A stretch of DNA of 33,618 bases from an uncultured Mollicutes bacterium (lineage in GTDB: Bacteria > Bacillota_I > Bacilli_A > RFN20 > CAG-826), in contig UQCQ01000017.1 of NCBI GenBank assembly GCA_900539595.1, positions 1-33,618 of the forward strand, given 5' to 3'. Numbering within the stretch: the stretch's first letter is position 1; each line of letters starts with the position of its first letter. A program made the position numbers and the translations under genes. The notes below the pieces were generated by a model, which saw only the letters and a list, made by a program, of their open reading frames with translations, was not told where the DNA came from and did no database searches. Positions 8,162 through 15,968 of this stretch are shown here, in pieces.

Positions 8162-9145
8162 ATGAAATATTCGCCATCCGTCCGATTAATTAACATCATT
8201 ATTTTTGCCTTGCTCCTTGCGGGTTTTGGCTTTCTTGGAGTCTGGTTCGGCTTCGTAATCAGCCCGAATTTGATTTTGGGAACGTCTCCCTCTGCTTCGA
8301 TTGATCTTCCGGAAATCAGCGTTGGATTATCCGTCATGCTTGGTGCTTTTGGGCTTGCTGCGGCTTTAATGGCTTTGGCTGGGTTCGTCTATTCGGTTGC
8401 TTCTTTCGTTCGCCAAAGCAATTCGGATTTAGTGGTTCGTTCCTTTACCTGCTACATTGGAATCGGCTACATCGTGGCTGCTTTCCTCTTCCTCAACGCT
8501 ATGTGGCTCTATCGCTTGACCAGCAGTAACATCGGCGATGATGATATTGCCTTTGTTATCGTTGTTTATGTGATTTTGCTTATTATTGCTCTTATTGGAA
8601 GCAACGTCCCTTTGATGCATCTTTTCGGAGAAGGGGAAAACACGAATAAAATCATGCGTATCCTCACGTCTTCTCTCTTCACGGCAGATTTAGCTACCGG
8701 CGCGATCTTCGGCGTCATGTTCCTTGTTAATCGCTTCTCCAAACAAATCTTCGCTTATTCCAGCGCCGTTTTGCTTAAGACCGGCGTCTTGGCTTTGATG
8801 CCGCTTGTTGGCGCTCTTTTTAGTGGCATTGCTTATTTGGGATACCGCAATTCCGAGAAGCACAACACCATCAAGAAGCGCAATGGTTATCTTTTTGAAA
8901 CCGCGCTCTTTGTGAATGGCGGATCCATCATTGGTGCCGGCGTCTTTGGACAATGGCAATTTGATAACGTCAGCGATCACGTCTCCTTCATGGGCAAAAC
9001 CTACGGCGCGAAATTCGGCAGCATGCTCGAATTTGCGACAATGTCCTACATCACTGGCGGTCTCCTTTGCCTGATTGCCTTAATCCTTGTTTATTACACT
9101 GTCTTCCCACCCAAGCTCAAAGAAGCGGATGGCATGAAGGCCTAA
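8162..9145 (+). CDS. hypothetical polytopic membrane protein
   Basis: A 327-residue protein with about eight hydrophobic segments, including IINIIIFALLLAGFGFLGV, SVMLGAFGLAAALMALAGF, YIGIGYIVAAFLFLNAMWL, IVVYVILLIIALIG, ATGAIFGVMFLV, LMPLVGALFSGIAYLGY, and GLLCLIALILVYYTVF near the C-terminus. I recognise no family. Start ATG 8162 is preferred over TTG 8120 because AGAGGA (8151-8156) lies 5 nt upstream and the protein then begins with a basic residue and the first helix. It is monocistronic, between its own promoter and a strong terminator. Function unknown; a small-solute transporter or stress membrane protein are both possible. Confidence 0.75.
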   Translation: MKYSPSVRLINIIIFALLLAGFGFLGVWFGFVISPNLILGTSPSASIDLPEISVGLSVMLGAFGLAAALMALAGFVYSVASFVRQSNSDLVVRSFTCYIGIGYIVAAFLFLNAMWLYRLTSSNIGDDDIAFVIVVYVILLIIALIGSNVPLMHLFGEGENTNKIMRILTSSLFTADLATGAIFGVMFLVNRFSKQIFAYSSAVLLKTGVLALMPLVGALFSGIAYLGYRNSEKHNTIKKRNGYLFETALFVNGGSIIGAGVFGQWQFDNVSDHVSFMGKTYGAKFGSMLEFATMSYITGGLLCLIALILVYYTVFPPKLKEADGMKA

Positions 9146-9165
9146 TCCCTGAACGCATTAAAATG

Positions 9166-9191
9166 ACGCCTCGTAAATCGAGGCGTTTTTT
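9166..9191 (+). terminator. Rho-independent terminator after the membrane-protein gene
   Basis: Perfect 8-bp stem ACGCCTCG (9166-9173) / CGAGGCGT (9179-9186) with a 5-nt loop and a T6 tract. Confidence 0.92.
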
Positions 9192-9212
9192 CGTATATGC
9201 GAACGTTAAAAC

Positions 9213-9707
9213 TTATTTAGCTTTGATAGAATCGGCGATAAAGTTCTTCTCGACGATAATGCATTCGTCATAAAGGTCCATCACGCTTTGAGTTGGCTTT
9301 TCGAATTGCGCGTGCAATTGATTCATGATGGCGTTAGGAACTACGCTTGCCCCGGTACGTAGCAGGTTTTGTTTTTTACAAATATCGAAGGGAATATGAA
9401 AAAGAACGAGGATATGGGTGTCAAATTCCGGGGTTTGCTCCACGTAATATCGGCGGTATTCGTTGGTTAAGTTCGTGGAATCTGCGATGACCGTGCTTCC
9501 TTCTTCCGCTCCGAAGCGATGCAAATCTTCTAAAAAAGTTTTCCATACCAATGCTTCATCGCGAAAATCGTTAACGGCACCAAAAAGACGCAACCGAATT
9601 TGATCGCTGGAAACAATATGGGTGCGTGGGTGCGTGGAAGCGTATTGTTTGGCCCAAGTGGATTTTCCACTTCCGGGTATGGCTGAAAGAAGAATCAACG
9701 TGGACAT
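9213..9707 (-). CDS. P-loop kinase-like ATPase (AAA_33/polynucleotide-kinase type)
   Basis: A 164-residue single-domain P-loop protein. Walker A SAIPGSGKST sits at residues 8-17, followed by VSSDQIRLRLFG (the 'SSD' signature of AAA_33 / T4-PNK-like kinases) and STVIADSTNLTNEYRR, where the Asp is the probable Walker-B/catalytic residue. Relatives phosphorylate nucleic-acid ends or small molecules; the substrate here is unknown. It is transcribed divergently from sdaA with only 59 nt between the two starts, and its 3' end faces the terminator of the membrane-protein gene. A -10-like TAGGAT lies 9 nt upstream of ATG with no close SD. Confidence 0.75.
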   Translation of the reverse strand: MSTLILLSAIPGSGKSTWAKQYASTHPRTHIVSSDQIRLRLFGAVNDFRDEALVWKTFLEDLHRFGAEEGSTVIADSTNLTNEYRRYYVEQTPEFDTHILVLFHIPFDICKKQNLLRTGASVVPNAIMNQLHAQFEKPTQSVMDLYDECIIVEKNFIADSIKAK

Positions 9708-9716
9708 GCGGGAAAT

Positions 9717-9745
9717 ATCCTAATCCGTTTTCTCCTTCTTTTCCA
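9717..9745 (-). promoter_or_regulatory. candidate leaderless promoter of the P-loop kinase gene
   Basis: Minus strand: TGGAAA (9740-9745), 17-nt spacer, TAGGAT (9717-9722), 9 nt to ATG 9707. Both hexamers are 4/6 matches, so this is tentative. Confidence 0.35.
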
Positions 9746-9749
9746 CTTT

Positions 9750-9758
9750 TGATAGAAT
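9750..9758 (+). promoter_or_regulatory. extended -10 leaderless promoter of sdaA
   Basis: TGA-TAGAAT: an extended -10 (TGN at 9750-9752, hexamer 9753-9758), 8 nt before ATG 9767. No SD and no clear -35. Confidence 0.55.
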
Positions 9759-9766
9759 GTTGCCAA

Positions 9767-10993
9767 ATGAAAAGTCTTGCATGCTTGTTTCGTTTCGGAC
9801 CTGGACCTAGTTCCAGCCATACCATTGGGCCTTATTTGGCTGCGAAAAGCTTTCGCGAGCATTTATGCCCTCCCAATGCCGACGCGGTGCGTGTAGTTTT
9901 CTATGGATCCCTGGCGTTAACGGGGACGGGACACGGGAGTGAAAAAGCCGTTAAAAAGGCTTTGAACCCGTTGTCAGTAGATGTGGTGTTTGATGTAGAT
10001 ACGCATCTTCCTCACCCTTTGACGATGGATTTTTATGCATTGAAAAAGGGAGCAATCATCAAAAAGGCGCGGTACCTATCTCTAGGAGGAGGGGCTATCT
10101 ATAGTGAAGACGACCCCAATACTAGAAACGAAGACATTTATCCCTTCTCCAACTTCCAGGAAATTCGAGAATATATGACGAAGCACCATCTTTCGTCTTT
10201 GAGGGAATTTTGTCTTCGATTCGAAAAGGGAGACATCGACGGATATCTCATGAATGTTTTGAAACAAATGATCGCGTCGGTGGATAGGGGTCTAGCTGCC
10301 AAAGGGCTGATTCCTGCGAATCAAAATCCTCGCTTGCGGTGGGAACGTTGCGCGGGTGACATCCATGAACGCGCTTTAGCCATGGCCAAGGGCGACGGGA
10401 GAAAAGAAGTTCTGCTTTCTTCTTATGCGTACGCCGTAGCAGAAGGAAGCGCGTGCGGAGAAGAAATCGTTACGGCTCCCACTTGCGGTTCTAGCGGTGT
10501 TCTCCCCGCTTGTCTTTATTATCTCCATAAAGAGAAGCGCGTTCCGTTATATCGTCTCCGCGATGCTTTGTACGCTGCTGGAATATTTGGTGATTTAGTG
10601 AAGCAAAACGCCTCTATTGCCGGATCGATTGGCGGATGCCAGGCGGAAATTGGCACAGCCTCTTCCATGGCTGCCGCCGCAGTTTGCGATTGCATGGGTC
10701 TTTCACTTTATCAAATTGAATACGCCGCCGAGTGCGCAATGGAGCACTTCCTTGGCCTTTCTTGTGATCCGGTGGATGGGTATGTCATCATTCCCTGCAT
10801 TGAACGGAATGGCGTGGGGGCTTTGCGGGCCTATGATAGTTTCTTGTATGCGAAATTCATTTCCCCGGTTCGCCAAAACCAGGTGAGCTTTGATAACGTT
10901 GTTAAAGCAATGAAAATGACGGGCGATAGTTTGTCGGACGAATACAAAGAGACGTCCTTAGGAGGTCTCGCTCATATCCTAAAGAGTAAATAA
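9767..10993 (+). CDS. sdaA: L-serine dehydratase, iron-sulfur type, single chain
   Basis: A 408-residue [4Fe-4S] enzyme that deaminates L-serine to pyruvate and ammonia. The start at ATG 9767 gives the family N-terminus LFRFGPGPSSSHTIGP; the longer in-frame extension upstream overlaps the divergent gene and has no SD. Both domains are in one chain, beta then alpha. Visible features are SSSHT (15-19), the catalytic-domain TAPTCGSSGVLPA, and the probable cluster cysteines in GGCQAEIG, LSCDPVDG and IPCIERN. E. coli SdaA is about 454 residues, so this form is somewhat short. The gene is monocistronic. With glnA nearby it adds to nitrogen and pyruvate metabolism, although nothing shows shared regulation. 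Confidence 0.93.
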   Translation: MKSLACLFRFGPGPSSSHTIGPYLAAKSFREHLCPPNADAVRVVFYGSLALTGTGHGSEKAVKKALNPLSVDVVFDVDTHLPHPLTMDFYALKKGAIIKKARYLSLGGGAIYSEDDPNTRNEDIYPFSNFQEIREYMTKHHLSSLREFCLRFEKGDIDGYLMNVLKQMIASVDRGLAAKGLIPANQNPRLRWERCAGDIHERALAMAKGDGRKEVLLSSYAYAVAEGSACGEEIVTAPTCGSSGVLPACLYYLHKEKRVPLYRLRDALYAAGIFGDLVKQNASIAGSIGGCQAEIGTASSMAAAAVCDCMGLSLYQIEYAAECAMEHFLGLSCDPVDGYVIIPCIERNGVGALRAYDSFLYAKFISPVRQNQVSFDNVVKAMKMTGDSLSDEYKETSLGGLAHILKSK

Positions 10994-11027
10994 AGAGTAA
11001 TCTGCTAAAAAACCGCTAATATTTTAA

Positions 11028-11055
11028 TTCAAATTTCGTTTTCGAGTCCTATAAT
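11028..11055 (+). promoter_or_regulatory. leaderless promoter of the VanZ/Ig-like gene
   Basis: TTCAAA (11028-11033), 16-nt spacer, consensus TATAAT (11050-11055), then 7 nt to ATG 11063. An AGGGG lies between but only 2 nt from ATG, too close to act as an SD. Confidence 0.6.
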
Positions 11056-11062
11056 AGGGGCA

Positions 11063-14000
11063 ATGAGCAAGAAGTGGGGTCGCATTATTTCACAATGGGT
11101 GGCTTTAGGGGCGTATTGCGCCTGCGCAGCGGTTATTTTGGCGGAAAGCGCCATGGACGCCGACAGCAGCTCGAATCAATCCAACCAAGTAACGGGCGGA
11201 ATTCAGGACGCCATCGATAAGAACTACGACAAAAACGCCATCAAGGAATTGAAAGATTTTGCCGTATCCTTTACTTGCCCTTCAGATTTTTCGGTTTTCG
11301 TGGGGGACAGAGTATCGTTTTCCGTCGTTTATAGCCCCGAAGACACGTCTTATAGAAATCTAATTTGGGATTACGATACGGAAGATGTGGATTTTTCGGA
11401 GGCCGATTCCTCGATTTGCTTCAAAAGGGCTGGGGAAATCGCTTTCAGTGTTCGCAGCGAACAAAACAAAGACCTTGCTCACACCTACCGTTTTCATTGT
11501 CAAAACGTTCCTGTGACGAACTTGGTACTGCCAACCAAAGAAGTCAATTTCAATTACGGGGATGATGGCCTAAAAATCGAGTGCAGTGTTTTACCTGAAA
11601 ATGCGACGGATAAGTCCCTTTCCTATTTTTCGGAAGATGAAGCAGTGGCAACGGTCAGCGAAGACGGATTCATTCATCCCGTCGACAGCGGAACCACGAC
11701 GATTCATATTCAAAGCAATGGTAATTCTGAGGTGGAAGAAACCTTGAAGGTCACCGTGGGCAAAAAGTCGGAAATTGTGATCCCTGTGTCCGCTATCATG
11801 GTTTCGCCGTCTTCGGGAACGATCAATGAAAACCAACTAACTCTAACGGTAAAGGGTACATTTAATGATGTAGCAGCTTCGTTTAATCCCAATTTGTTGA
11901 ACGTTAAAATCCAGGATTCCTATGCCTCCTATTTCGACGTTGTTTCCAAAAAGAAGACGGGCGCAGGCCAATTTTCCTTCGGGATTAAAATGAAGGATAA
12001 GTTGCTCGCGGATAAGAAAAACTGGGAAAACGAATCTATTCCGTTTGAAGTCTCGTATGATCTTGCAGGCGTAGCCCCTGTTTCCTCCTCTTTCTCCGTT
12101 AAAAAAGCCTTAATTTTTCAAAGAGAAGACATTAAGTCTGTTGTTTTATCCAGCACATTACTCAGCCACATTACTTTGAAAAAAATTCTTTCTTCCAGTG
12201 ATTACATTTATGCCGATCACGTGAAAGCCACGGTGAATTTCCGCACTGGATTAAATGAGAACGATTATAAGAAGAACAGTTTCCTCTTCGAACTCAAAAA
12301 GCCTTCTGGCGAATCCTATCCTGTGGATACGTATTTCTCGTCGAAAAGCCAAAACTACAAATCTTATGATCTCACCCCTCGCATGGATTCAATGGCACCC
12401 GAAGAAGGCCAATTGTATTATTACCCCAATAAAAACGACCGTTCCGTTTCTTTCAAAACCGAAGTTTTCCGTTATGAAAAAGTAGAAGATGCGACCACGG
12501 GTGGTTTGGATTTCCACCTTACCAAGTTTTATGAAGACCGAGAAACCGAGTTTTTGACGAACACCAAATACGAAAAAAACATGATGAGCGTCAAAATCAC
12601 GGTGGATAGCAGTAACGCCGCGGTGAAGAAGTCGCTGGAATCTAGTGCCATTGAATTAAGCATTGATAACGAAAGTATCGCCGAATTTACGTCGAGCAAA
12701 AAAGCCGGTATCCAGTTTAAAAAAGCCGGAGTCACCATTCTTCGTGCCAAATCCGCGATTACGGGACTGGAAAAGGAATACAAAATTCGCGGCGTGGATG
12801 CGCCAAATCGCTTTAAAACCCTCATTAATACCAAACCAGTGGAGCTGGATTATTCCGCGTACCCCATTGTTGAAATCGGGAAGGATGAACGAAAAACCAT
12901 CGATCTTGTTTGTTCCTATCAAACTACGTTTGCCGATGGCACCACGGTGACGACGCCCATGGAAACCGCGCTGTCTTTGGAAATAGAAGAAGGGCAAGAA
13001 GACCACCTTGCTTTGGCGGAAAATTCCTGCACGTTGCAGGGCATTCGCCAAAATAGCGGTGCTTCGCCTATCCCTTTGAAGTTGTTGATTCACCGGGACG
13101 ACATGGTTGTTAAAACCTTAATGTGCGGGGTTCGCGTCACTTATATCGCTGTGGATCGTTCTTCCTTTGATGTGGCTTTCGAAGCGACGATAGAAGCCAA
13201 TGAATACAATCAAGCGCAAAGCGATTGCTCTTCCGTTCCCGTAGGCACCGTCTTTCAGGCCCATGCAAGAATGAACGAAGACGCCACGAATAAGCGGGTA
13301 TCTTTTTCCTCCTCCAAGTCCGATGTCATTGCCATCAATCCAAAAACCGGACTGGCCAAAGCCTTAAAAGCCGGAGAAGCCGTTATTAATGTTATTTCCG
13401 AGGATAATAATGCCATCACCTATTCCAAGAAGATTCGCGTCACGAATACCGTGAGCCCTTTCGAACTCGACATGGAAAAGATGGCCCCGTCGAAATATGA
13501 CGTGGTGAAGAAAGAAGACGGAAGCGTTGATTATTATCGCGTGGATTTAGAATATGCACGTCCCTATCAAATCTATATTAAGACGTTAGCCTCCTCGACT
13601 TCAGGAACCTGGACGTTCCGTCGCCTTGCCTCTAATGAAGGCCAAACCAGCTGCATTCGGATCGACAAGGCTGGGCATGTCTCCTCCACGGGAATTGGCG
13701 AAGACGCTTATGAAATTATTTATGGGGGAGAGGATAGCCTTCAAACCTATAAACAAGTCATCCGTTTCCATGTAGCGAGAAATTCCCGTTTCACTTATCA
13801 GCAATTATCGATCCTTGTCCGCAAATCTTTGGGGCATTTTGGTTTGTTTGCTTTTACCGCCATCTTCAGCGTCATCTTTGTCTTCTTTGCTTTCCGCAGG
13901 GCGTGGGTACGATATGCGGCACTTGGAGTATCCGGAGTTTTGGGATTCTCTTTGGCGGGCTTTAGCGAATTGATTCAGCTTTATACCCCGGGAAGAGCCT

Positions 14001-14143
14001 GTGCTTGGAAAGATGTGGGAATTGATTCCGCGGGATACATGGCTACGATTTTACTTGCTGCTTTCGTTTTCTCGGTGATTTTGCTCGTCCGCTTCGTTAT
14101 CCACAAAAAACAAGCAAAGAAAAAAGACACGGATGGCGAATAA
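11063..14143 (+). CDS. VanZ-family membrane protein with a giant Ig-like (Big_2) extracellular insertion
   Basis: A 1026-residue surface protein. Residues ~10-30 form a membrane helix, followed by SSSNQSNQVTGGIQDAI (~36-52), which resembles the Ser-rich segment after the first helix of VanZ proteins. A long extracellular region (~55-910) follows, with at least two Big_2-like Ig repeats, one at ~150-225 (VLPENATDKSLSYFSEDEAVATVSEDG...GTTTIHI) and one at ~705-815 (MNEDATNKRVSFSSSKSDVIAINPKTG...GEAVINV). From ~918 the rest of VanZ resumes: VRKSLGHFGLF, a helix, then SELIQLYTPGRACAWKDVGIDSAG (E969, Q972, R978, D984), a last helix and a basic tail. VanZ proteins give teicoplanin tolerance or have unknown envelope roles. 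The architecture suggests adhesion or wall sensing combined with a VanZ core. Ends in a terminator. Confidence 0.82.
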   Translation: MSKKWGRIISQWVALGAYCACAAVILAESAMDADSSSNQSNQVTGGIQDAIDKNYDKNAIKELKDFAVSFTCPSDFSVFVGDRVSFSVVYSPEDTSYRNLIWDYDTEDVDFSEADSSICFKRAGEIAFSVRSEQNKDLAHTYRFHCQNVPVTNLVLPTKEVNFNYGDDGLKIECSVLPENATDKSLSYFSEDEAVATVSEDGFIHPVDSGTTTIHIQSNGNSEVEETLKVTVGKKSEIVIPVSAIMVSPSSGTINENQLTLTVKGTFNDVAASFNPNLLNVKIQDSYASYFDVVSKKKTGAGQFSFGIKMKDKLLADKKNWENESIPFEVSYDLAGVAPVSSSFSVKKALIFQREDIKSVVLSSTLLSHITLKKILSSSDYIYADHVKATVNFRTGLNENDYKKNSFLFELKKPSGESYPVDTYFSSKSQNYKSYDLTPRMDSMAPEEGQLYYYPNKNDRSVSFKTEVFRYEKVEDATTGGLDFHLTKFYEDRETEFLTNTKYEKNMMSVKITVDSSNAAVKKSLESSAIELSIDNESIAEFTSSKKAGIQFKKAGVTILRAKSAITGLEKEYKIRGVDAPNRFKTLINTKPVELDYSAYPIVEIGKDERKTIDLVCSYQTTFADGTTVTTPMETALSLEIEEGQEDHLALAENSCTLQGIRQNSGASPIPLKLLIHRDDMVVKTLMCGVRVTYIAVDRSSFDVAFEATIEANEYNQAQSDCSSVPVGTVFQAHARMNEDATNKRVSFSSSKSDVIAINPKTGLAKALKAGEAVINVISEDNNAITYSKKIRVTNTVSPFELDMEKMAPSKYDVVKKEDGSVDYYRVDLEYARPYQIYIKTLASSTSGTWTFRRLASNEGQTSCIRIDKAGHVSSTGIGEDAYEIIYGGEDSLQTYKQVIRFHVARNSRFTYQQLSILVRKSLGHFGLFAFTAIFSVIFVFFAFRRAWVRYAALGVSGVLGFSLAGFSELIQLYTPGRACAWKDVGIDSAGYMATILLAAFVFSVILLVRFVIHKKQAKKKDTDGE

Positions 14144-14162
14144 TCGCTTTCTTCATTCCGCT

Positions 14163-14191
14163 AGGCCTTCTTTCTAAGAACGGCCTTTTTT
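14163..14191 (+). terminator. Rho-independent terminator after the VanZ/Ig-like gene
   Basis: AGGCCTTCTT (14163... arm ends ~14172) pairs with AAGAA-C-GGCCT (14176-14186), a 10-bp stem with one bulged C, followed by T6. It abuts the extended -10 of the next gene. Confidence 0.85.
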
Positions 14192-14199
14192 GCTACAAT
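14191..14199 (+). promoter_or_regulatory. extended -10 leaderless promoter of the kinase-like gene
   Basis: TGC-TACAAT (TGN 14191-14193, hexamer 14194-14199), 7 nt to ATG 14207, no SD. The -10 begins in the last T of the upstream terminator. Confidence 0.6.
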
Positions 14200-14206
14200 A
14201 GACCAC

Positions 14207-14791
14207 ATGGAAAACGTGATTCAAATCAAAAATAAGAAATTCGTTCTAACTTCCGTAGTAGCAGAACACGAAGACCATGCGACCTACATTGCCACGTGGA
14301 GCGGCCGCACCTATTGCATTCGAACCTATTCTGAGGGTTTCGAAGAAGCGATGAAGAACTACAAGATTCTTAAGCATGCGGGCATTAACATGGCAAAGAT
14401 TTGTTTCCATGACGATGAAAATCACGTCATTGTTTTCGACTATTTTCCTGAGCAGTCTGTTTTGGAGGCCCTTTCTCACGGACCATTAACAGAAAATTAT
14501 TTTGAAGCGATGTTTGCTCTTTATCGTTTTGCTCGGTTTTCCAAGGTTTGCTTAGATTGGGAACCCCAAAATTTCATGCTTCGCGGTTCTCAAATGTTCT
14601 ATCTTCCCACCAAATACGAACCCCTAAACGATAAAAACAAATTCGAATTGGAAGGATTGCGTACGTGGTTCTTGGGAAAAGAAGGCCACGAATTGCTCCG
14701 CCGCAAAGGCTTTGATGATTCTGCACTTCCGTTATTGTCCGACGCCGAGGTGAACAAAGCGATGACGCTTGTTGCGGTTCGCTATTGGTAA
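14207..14791 (+). CDS. small protein-kinase-fold (RIO/Bud32/APH-like) protein, possibly inactive
   Basis: A 194-residue protein whose layout fits a minimal kinase fold. An N-lobe with YCIRTYSEGFEEAMKNYKILKHAGINMAKICFHDDENHVIVFDYF resembles the 'E..iL..L...gi.vP.....ivmeyi' arrangement, and a catalytic-loop-like CLDWEPQNFML has the D-x4-N spacing of kinases (as in HGDLTTSNIL). The expected downstream metal-binding Asp (DFG equivalent) is absent: that spot reads QMFYLPTKYEP. It may therefore be a pseudokinase or a diverged phosphotransferase. It lies alone between a terminator and the queuosine genes. Family assignment is from pattern only. Confidence 0.5.
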   Translation: MENVIQIKNKKFVLTSVVAEHEDHATYIATWSGRTYCIRTYSEGFEEAMKNYKILKHAGINMAKICFHDDENHVIVFDYFPEQSVLEALSHGPLTENYFEAMFALYRFARFSKVCLDWEPQNFMLRGSQMFYLPTKYEPLNDKNKFELEGLRTWFLGKEGHELLRRKGFDDSALPLLSDAEVNKAMTLVAVRYW

Positions 14792-14825
14792 CCCTCGAAC
14801 CCTTTTAATTGAAAAGGCATTAGCC

Positions 14826-14831
14826 TACAAT
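14826..14831 (+). promoter_or_regulatory. -10 element of leaderless promoter for the tgt-queA operon
   Basis: TACAAT (14826-14831), 9 nt to ATG 14841. The spacer (ACCTCCGCT) is anti-SD-like, not SD-like, so ribosome entry must be leaderless or SD-independent. Confidence 0.5.
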
Positions 14832-14840
14832 ACCTCCGCT

Positions 14841-15968
14841 ATGGGAAACTCTTTTTATCTTGAAATTTTGCATGTCGACAAACAAACAGGTGCGCGTTAT
14901 GGCATTCTGCATACTCCACATGGAGATGTAGAAGTTCCAACCTTTATGCCGGTAGGAACTAACGCCACTGTCAAATGCATGTCCCCAGAGCAAGTGAAAG
15001 CTTGTGGATCAGGCATTATTTTGGCCAACACCTATCACCTTCACTTACGCCCTGGCGAAGAAGTGGTCCGCAAAGCGGGAGGCTTGCATTCTTTCATGCA
15101 ATATGATGGGCCCATCCTTACGGATTCGGGTGGATTCCAAGTGTTTTCCCTCGCCAAAAGAAGAAAAATTACGGAAGAAGGGGTTTTGTTCCATAACGAA
15201 TTGAATGGGAACAAAGAATTCTTCTCTCCGGAAGAAGCCATCCGCATCGAAGAAGCGTTAGGGGCAGACATCATCATGAGTTTTGATGAATGCATTCCTT
15301 ATCCTGCTACAAAAGAATATGTGGCGAAATCCACGGAACGTACGCTTCGCTGGGCGAAAAGAGGGCTGGAGGCCCATAAAAGAGAAGATCAAGCCCTTTT
15401 CGGCATTGTACAAGGGGGAGCCTTCCCTGATTTGCGGGAACACGCCGCAAAAGAATTGGCGGCCATGGACTTTCCCGGCTATTCCATTGGAGGAACTTCC
15501 ATTGGCGAGCCCAAGGAAGTTTGCTATCAAATGGTAAGAGACGCCATTCGCTTCTTGCCGCCGAATAAGCCAAGATATCTCATGGGAGTTGGTTCTATCG
15601 ACTATATTTTGGAAGGCATCGCCATGGGCGTAGACATGATGGACTGTGTTCTTCCCACGCGCCTTGCCCGTCACGGCGCTTTGATGACAAGCCATGGTCG
15701 CGTCAATATTCAAAGGTCCCAATACGCCGAAGATTTCACCCCTTTGGATGAAGAATGTGATTGCTATACTTGTACCCACTTCACGAAAGCCTATTTACAC
15801 CACCTTTACAAAGCCAACGAGGAATTTGGCAAAACTTTGAATTCCATCCACAACATCCGTTTCTTAATTCGCGTGGTGGAAGGGGCGAGAAAAGCCATTC
15901 AAGAGGATCGCTTCGGAGATTACAAAGAAGAAATTTACGCGAAGTACAACGACAAAAGAGGTTTTTAA
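14841..15968 (+). CDS. tgt: queuine tRNA-guanosine(34) transglycosylase
   Basis: A 375-residue enzyme that swaps guanine-34 for preQ1 in GUN-anticodon tRNAs (Asp, Asn, His, Tyr). Motifs are DSGGFQVFSLAK (catalytic Asp at 95), FDECIPYPA, FGIVQGG, GGTSIGEPKE, YLMGVG, the nucleophile segment MMDCVLPTRLARHG, and the C-terminal zinc site CDCYTC with the later His in HHLY / SIHNIRF. Start 14841 is chosen because the protein then begins just before the family's ILHT.HG..VPTFMPVG; the upstream in-frame extension (from TTG 14769) overlaps the preceding gene. queA follows directly after the stop. Confidence 0.96.
   Translation: MGNSFYLEILHVDKQTGARYGILHTPHGDVEVPTFMPVGTNATVKCMSPEQVKACGSGIILANTYHLHLRPGEEVVRKAGGLHSFMQYDGPILTDSGGFQVFSLAKRRKITEEGVLFHNELNGNKEFFSPEEAIRIEEALGADIIMSFDECIPYPATKEYVAKSTERTLRWAKRGLEAHKREDQALFGIVQGGAFPDLREHAAKELAAMDFPGYSIGGTSIGEPKEVCYQMVRDAIRFLPPNKPRYLMGVGSIDYILEGIAMGVDMMDCVLPTRLARHGALMTSHGRVNIQRSQYAEDFTPLDEECDCYTCTHFTKAYLHHLYKANEEFGKTLNSIHNIRFLIRVVEGARKAIQEDRFGDYKEEIYAKYNDKRGF

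Noticed and set aside
9626..9766. 47-codon upstream extension of sdaA
   Set aside because: It overlaps the divergent P-loop gene, has no SD, and the serine dehydratase family begins at the internal Met 9767.
14801..14817. Inverted repeat CCTTTT/AAAAGG after the kinase-like gene
   Set aside because: Only A/T-rich 6-bp stem and no T-tract; not a convincing terminator.
14769..14840. 24-codon upstream extension of tgt
   Set aside because: It overlaps the preceding gene and is not part of the Tgt family; a -10 box lies between it and ATG 14841.
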